A stretch of 7,710 bases of DNA, taken from contig JANYCO010000043.1 of assembly GCA_025360235.1 (NCBI GenBank), positions 1-7,710 of the forward strand. The letters are read 5' to 3'. The DNA comes from Cytophagales bacterium. Its GTDB lineage: Bacteria > Bacteroidota > Bacteroidia > Cytophagales > Cytophagaceae. Below the pieces are notes generated by a model. That model made no database searches. It had not been told where the DNA came from and saw only the letters and a list, made by a program, of their open reading frames with translations. A program made the position numbers and the translations under genes. Positions within the stretch are counted from its first letter, which is position 1, and the number at the start of each line of letters is the position of its first letter. Of this stretch, positions 7,001 through 7,710 are shown one piece after another.

Positions 7001-7710
7001 ATTCAATGTGCCCTTACCAACAAGCGGTTGTAGTCCATTCACTCCTTCTCTTCAAAATAATTCAACCTATTTTGGTTCAAACAATTATTCCTGGGATTTT
7101 GGAGATGGTACATTATTGTCCGACAACAATCCAACATTAACGCACACCTATTTAAATAACAACTCTGTAAACTCTGTCAATAAAATAAATCTATATGCGC
7201 TGAACAGTTTTGGGTGTAAAGATACTGCAGCACCTCAGATTGTCACCGTCTATCCGTTAGTAACCGCCGACTTTACACCGACTAATATTGCAGGATGCTC
7301 CCCGCTTACTTCTGACTTTATTAACCTCACCACTCCGGGAAATGTTTCAGGATTTACCTATATCTGGAATTTTAACGATGCCAGTCCGAATATTTTTACA
7401 AAAGATGCGCAACACACTTTCTTAAACAATGGCACTTCTGCAGATAGAGTTGTTTCTATTTCACTCACCAGTATTGCTCCTGCCACATTAGGCTCTTGCA
7501 ACAATACCATTTCAAAATCAATAACCATTCATGCTAAACCAGATATCACTCTGAGCGTACCTCCTTCAGATACTGTGGGATGTAGCCCACACCTGGTTGC
7601 CTTCTCTTCTTTTAACACGCCTGATGTCACCACGAAATCCTGGAATTTTGGAGATGCTTCTACCAACCTTACCAATGTTACTACCTTACCACATACCTAT
7701 ATCAATTCCG
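4002..7710 (+). CDS. Giant PKD/PA14 surface protein, main part; partial at the right edge
   Basis: The frame beginning in copy 2 of the duplication (3942) stays open to the window end with no stop. ATG 4002 is the first in-frame ATG, giving at least 1236 codons, but the real start is almost surely ATG 3359 in an unbroken allele. Domains in order: a divergent PKD-like segment with 'WSW' (codons about 4206-4214); a PKD-like domain with 'NWGD' (about 4509-4520); a canonical PKD domain with 'WDWDFGDG' (4764-4787); a PA14 domain (about 5013-5490) lodged inside a PKD domain whose second half has 'WQWDFADG' (5523-5546); then a run of PKD repeats to the edge. PKD domains are extracellular Ig-like beta sandwiches; PA14 domains often bind carbohydrate. 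The likely role is a cell-surface adhesin or carbohydrate-binding protein, by analogy with Bacteroidota PKD proteins. Many of these end in a T9SS or gliding-associated C-terminal domain, which would lie outside this window. No catalytic domain is visible. Confidence 0.85.
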   Translation, partial: MAGCNMTVKLTAQTMCATTYSSYGPFDFWDIDTARVIASATTLCSSDWVTFTDVSKYNCNVTFPRRLRWSWLKPDGTTAFLNGIAANQYWVPATPANRSILKFLTGVPGDQYVVTMEDSNFCGISPSAVVVRFVSPPTAAFVNTTTSICAGDTAKLNNTSTGNPSIIYINWGDNVAWDSYPGNQTKFTHRYITPNTYTIKFAASVVGSNTCSDTTQQSIIVIPASISDFSLSAIDGCGSISAVFTESSTNGPVSWDWDFGDGTTSTATNPGTHLYSTPGTYFITLDTKNSLNCGIPASRTVTVYPLLTASFTAAPVCINDTTRFFDASTIVGIPCNVGNIKVERYDNINGSTITDLTTAAIYPNSPTAVFDLTDPNFQILQSSPNKDNFGVRVRGFICPPVTGNYLFYIASDDYSELWLSPSGDPAIKNKVAYVNGFTNLNQWNKYTSQKSISIPLTAGQSYYIEALMKEGGGGDFLQVAWQVPGFARTLIPKSQLSPYVDGNAITSWQWDFADGNTSTATNPRHKFATPNTFNVSLTVSSGKCSTTIAKPVVVNPMPLVDFSLPAYQLCTPFVANLTNLSVGASTYSWDFGDGSPSSTAANPTHTYLNLTNVNATFTISLTATTVAGCSETLDRTITVYPGPIAGFQYSPILPQCSPALVTFEEKAIVQLPATFAWDLGDGTNLSFNSASSGYSGIFNHTYVNKTGAIVFDTVRLNVTSATGGCVGQIYKIVIVYPEPDFKIVAVPTEGCHPLKVNFFASGINSNYQWNLGDGSPISTTGNPAHNYINNSSSDQLYKVVVTGKSIFGCSGKDSTMITVHPKPNADFNITYSTQCSPVPVTFDNFSSADVVQHYWVFGDGFSNTVSTAASFLHTYDNSTALNQNYSATLIVTNAAGCTDTLSKSLTVYPKVTAKFIVSDTTGCSPIKLSFANASINATMYTWDFGDFTGSTSLNPSKVYPEFNDVVNRSYVVSLTSRSITTGCQDTYTKNITIYPKPDARFNVPLPTSGCSPFTPSLQNNSTYFGSNNYSWDFGDGTLLSDNNPTLTHTYLNNNSVNSVNKINLYALNSFGCKDTAAPQIVTVYPLVTADFTPTNIAGCSPLTSDFINLTTPGNVSGFTYIWNFNDASPNIFTKDAQHTFLNNGTSADRVVSISLTSIAPATLGSCNNTISKSITIHAKPDITLSVPPSDTVGCSPHLVAFSSFNTPDVTTKSWNFGDASTNLTNVTTLPHTYINS
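4926..5650 (+). other. PA14 domain nested within a PKD domain
   Basis: The PKD start 'ASFTAAPVCINDTTRFFDAS' (4929-4988) is followed not by the usual short loop and W-D-F-G-D strand but by about 170 residues. That insert is a PA14 domain: 'VERYDNINGSTI', 'NFGVRVRGFICPPVTGNYLFYI', 'SDDYSELWLS' (5232-5261), 'ISIPLTAGQSYYIEALMKEGGGGDFLQVAW' in two parts, and a closing 'IPKSQLSPY'. The PKD fold then resumes with 'NAITSWQWDFADG' (5508-5546) and finishes with 'FNVSLTVSSGKC'. PA14 domains are found in glycosidases, toxins, yeast flocculins and bacterial adhesins. The adjacent aspartates at 5235-5240 lie where some lectin-type PA14 domains bind calcium and sugar; binding here is inferred. Confidence 0.8.
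5679..7710 (+). repeat. Array of PKD repeats with a paired-cysteine pattern
   Basis: Eight consecutive protein repeats, the last cut by the window edge. The key tryptophan codons of the W-[DNV]-[FL]-[GN]-D motif start at 5766, 6030, 6306, 6564, 6825, 7092, 7365 and 7641, so the period is 258-276 bases (86-92 residues). A typical unit reads: strand ending in [DA]F, then [GQ]-C-[SH]-P, V-x-F, Y-x-W-D-F-G-D-G, NP-x-H-T-Y-x-N, a strand, then G-C-x-[DE]-T and V-Y-P. Each unit has one Cys near its start and one near its end, which could form a disulfide outside the cell. Repeats 4 (GDF), 7 (FNDAS) and 8 (GDAS) deviate from the final GDG. The DNA copies are well diverged, so this is an old array rather than a recent amplification. 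Confidence 0.88.

Noticed and set aside
5679..7710. CRISPR array or recent DNA-level tandem amplification
   Set aside because: The periodicity is in the protein (PKD domains); the DNA copies differ too much and there are no short identical repeats with spacers.

Overview
The window looks like a chromosomal piece from a member of the Bacteroidota. It has moderate-to-low GC with AT-rich spacers, a TAnnTTTG-type promoter, almost no Shine-Dalgarno sequences, an OmpA-family protein with TPR and PD40 propeller repeats, and a huge secreted protein built of PKD domains. I cannot name the genus from this sequence.

Layout. (1) Positions 2-289, + strand: the last 95 codons of a small-conductance mechanosensitive channel (MscS family), whose start lies left of the window. 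(2) Positions 300-722, - strand: a complete YjbQ/UPF0047 protein, convergent with the channel gene. (3) Positions 723-898: a divergent intergenic region holding a good Bacteroidota -7 element. (4) Positions 899-2761, + strand: a 620-residue secreted TPR / PD40 beta-propeller / regulatory-like / OmpA_C protein. Its domain order matches the type IX secretion (T9SS) component PorE. (5) Positions 2762-3358: about 600 bp of AT-rich non-coding DNA ending in a likely promoter. (6) Position 3359 to the right edge: one very large gene for a secreted PKD/PA14 surface protein, broken near its 5' end. It reads as a 194-codon N-terminal piece (3359-3943) and a piece of at least 1236 codons (from 4002) that runs off the window without a stop.

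The break has a precise cause. A 49-bp unit (3893-3941) is repeated exactly in tandem (3942-3990). Because 49 is not a multiple of 3, this shifts the frame by one and creates a TAA at the junction. Removing either copy gives one uninterrupted reading frame of more than 1434 codons and restores the conserved HTY motif of a PKD domain. This is either a real inactivating or phase-variable mutation, or an assembly artefact. The sequence alone cannot decide.

In the large protein, a signal peptide is followed by several divergent PKD-like domains, a canonical PKD domain, a PA14 domain that seems to sit inside another PKD domain, and then seven complete or nearly complete PKD repeats plus the start of an eighth. 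These have a period of 86-92 residues and two regularly placed cysteines each. This is the architecture of a Bacteroidota cell-surface adhesin or carbohydrate-binding protein. Such proteins are usually exported by T9SS through a C-terminal signal, which here would lie beyond the window. The PorE-like neighbour fits that setting, but the long gap between the genes argues against a single operon. I saw no RNA gene, CRISPR array, insertion sequence, or defence or mobile system.
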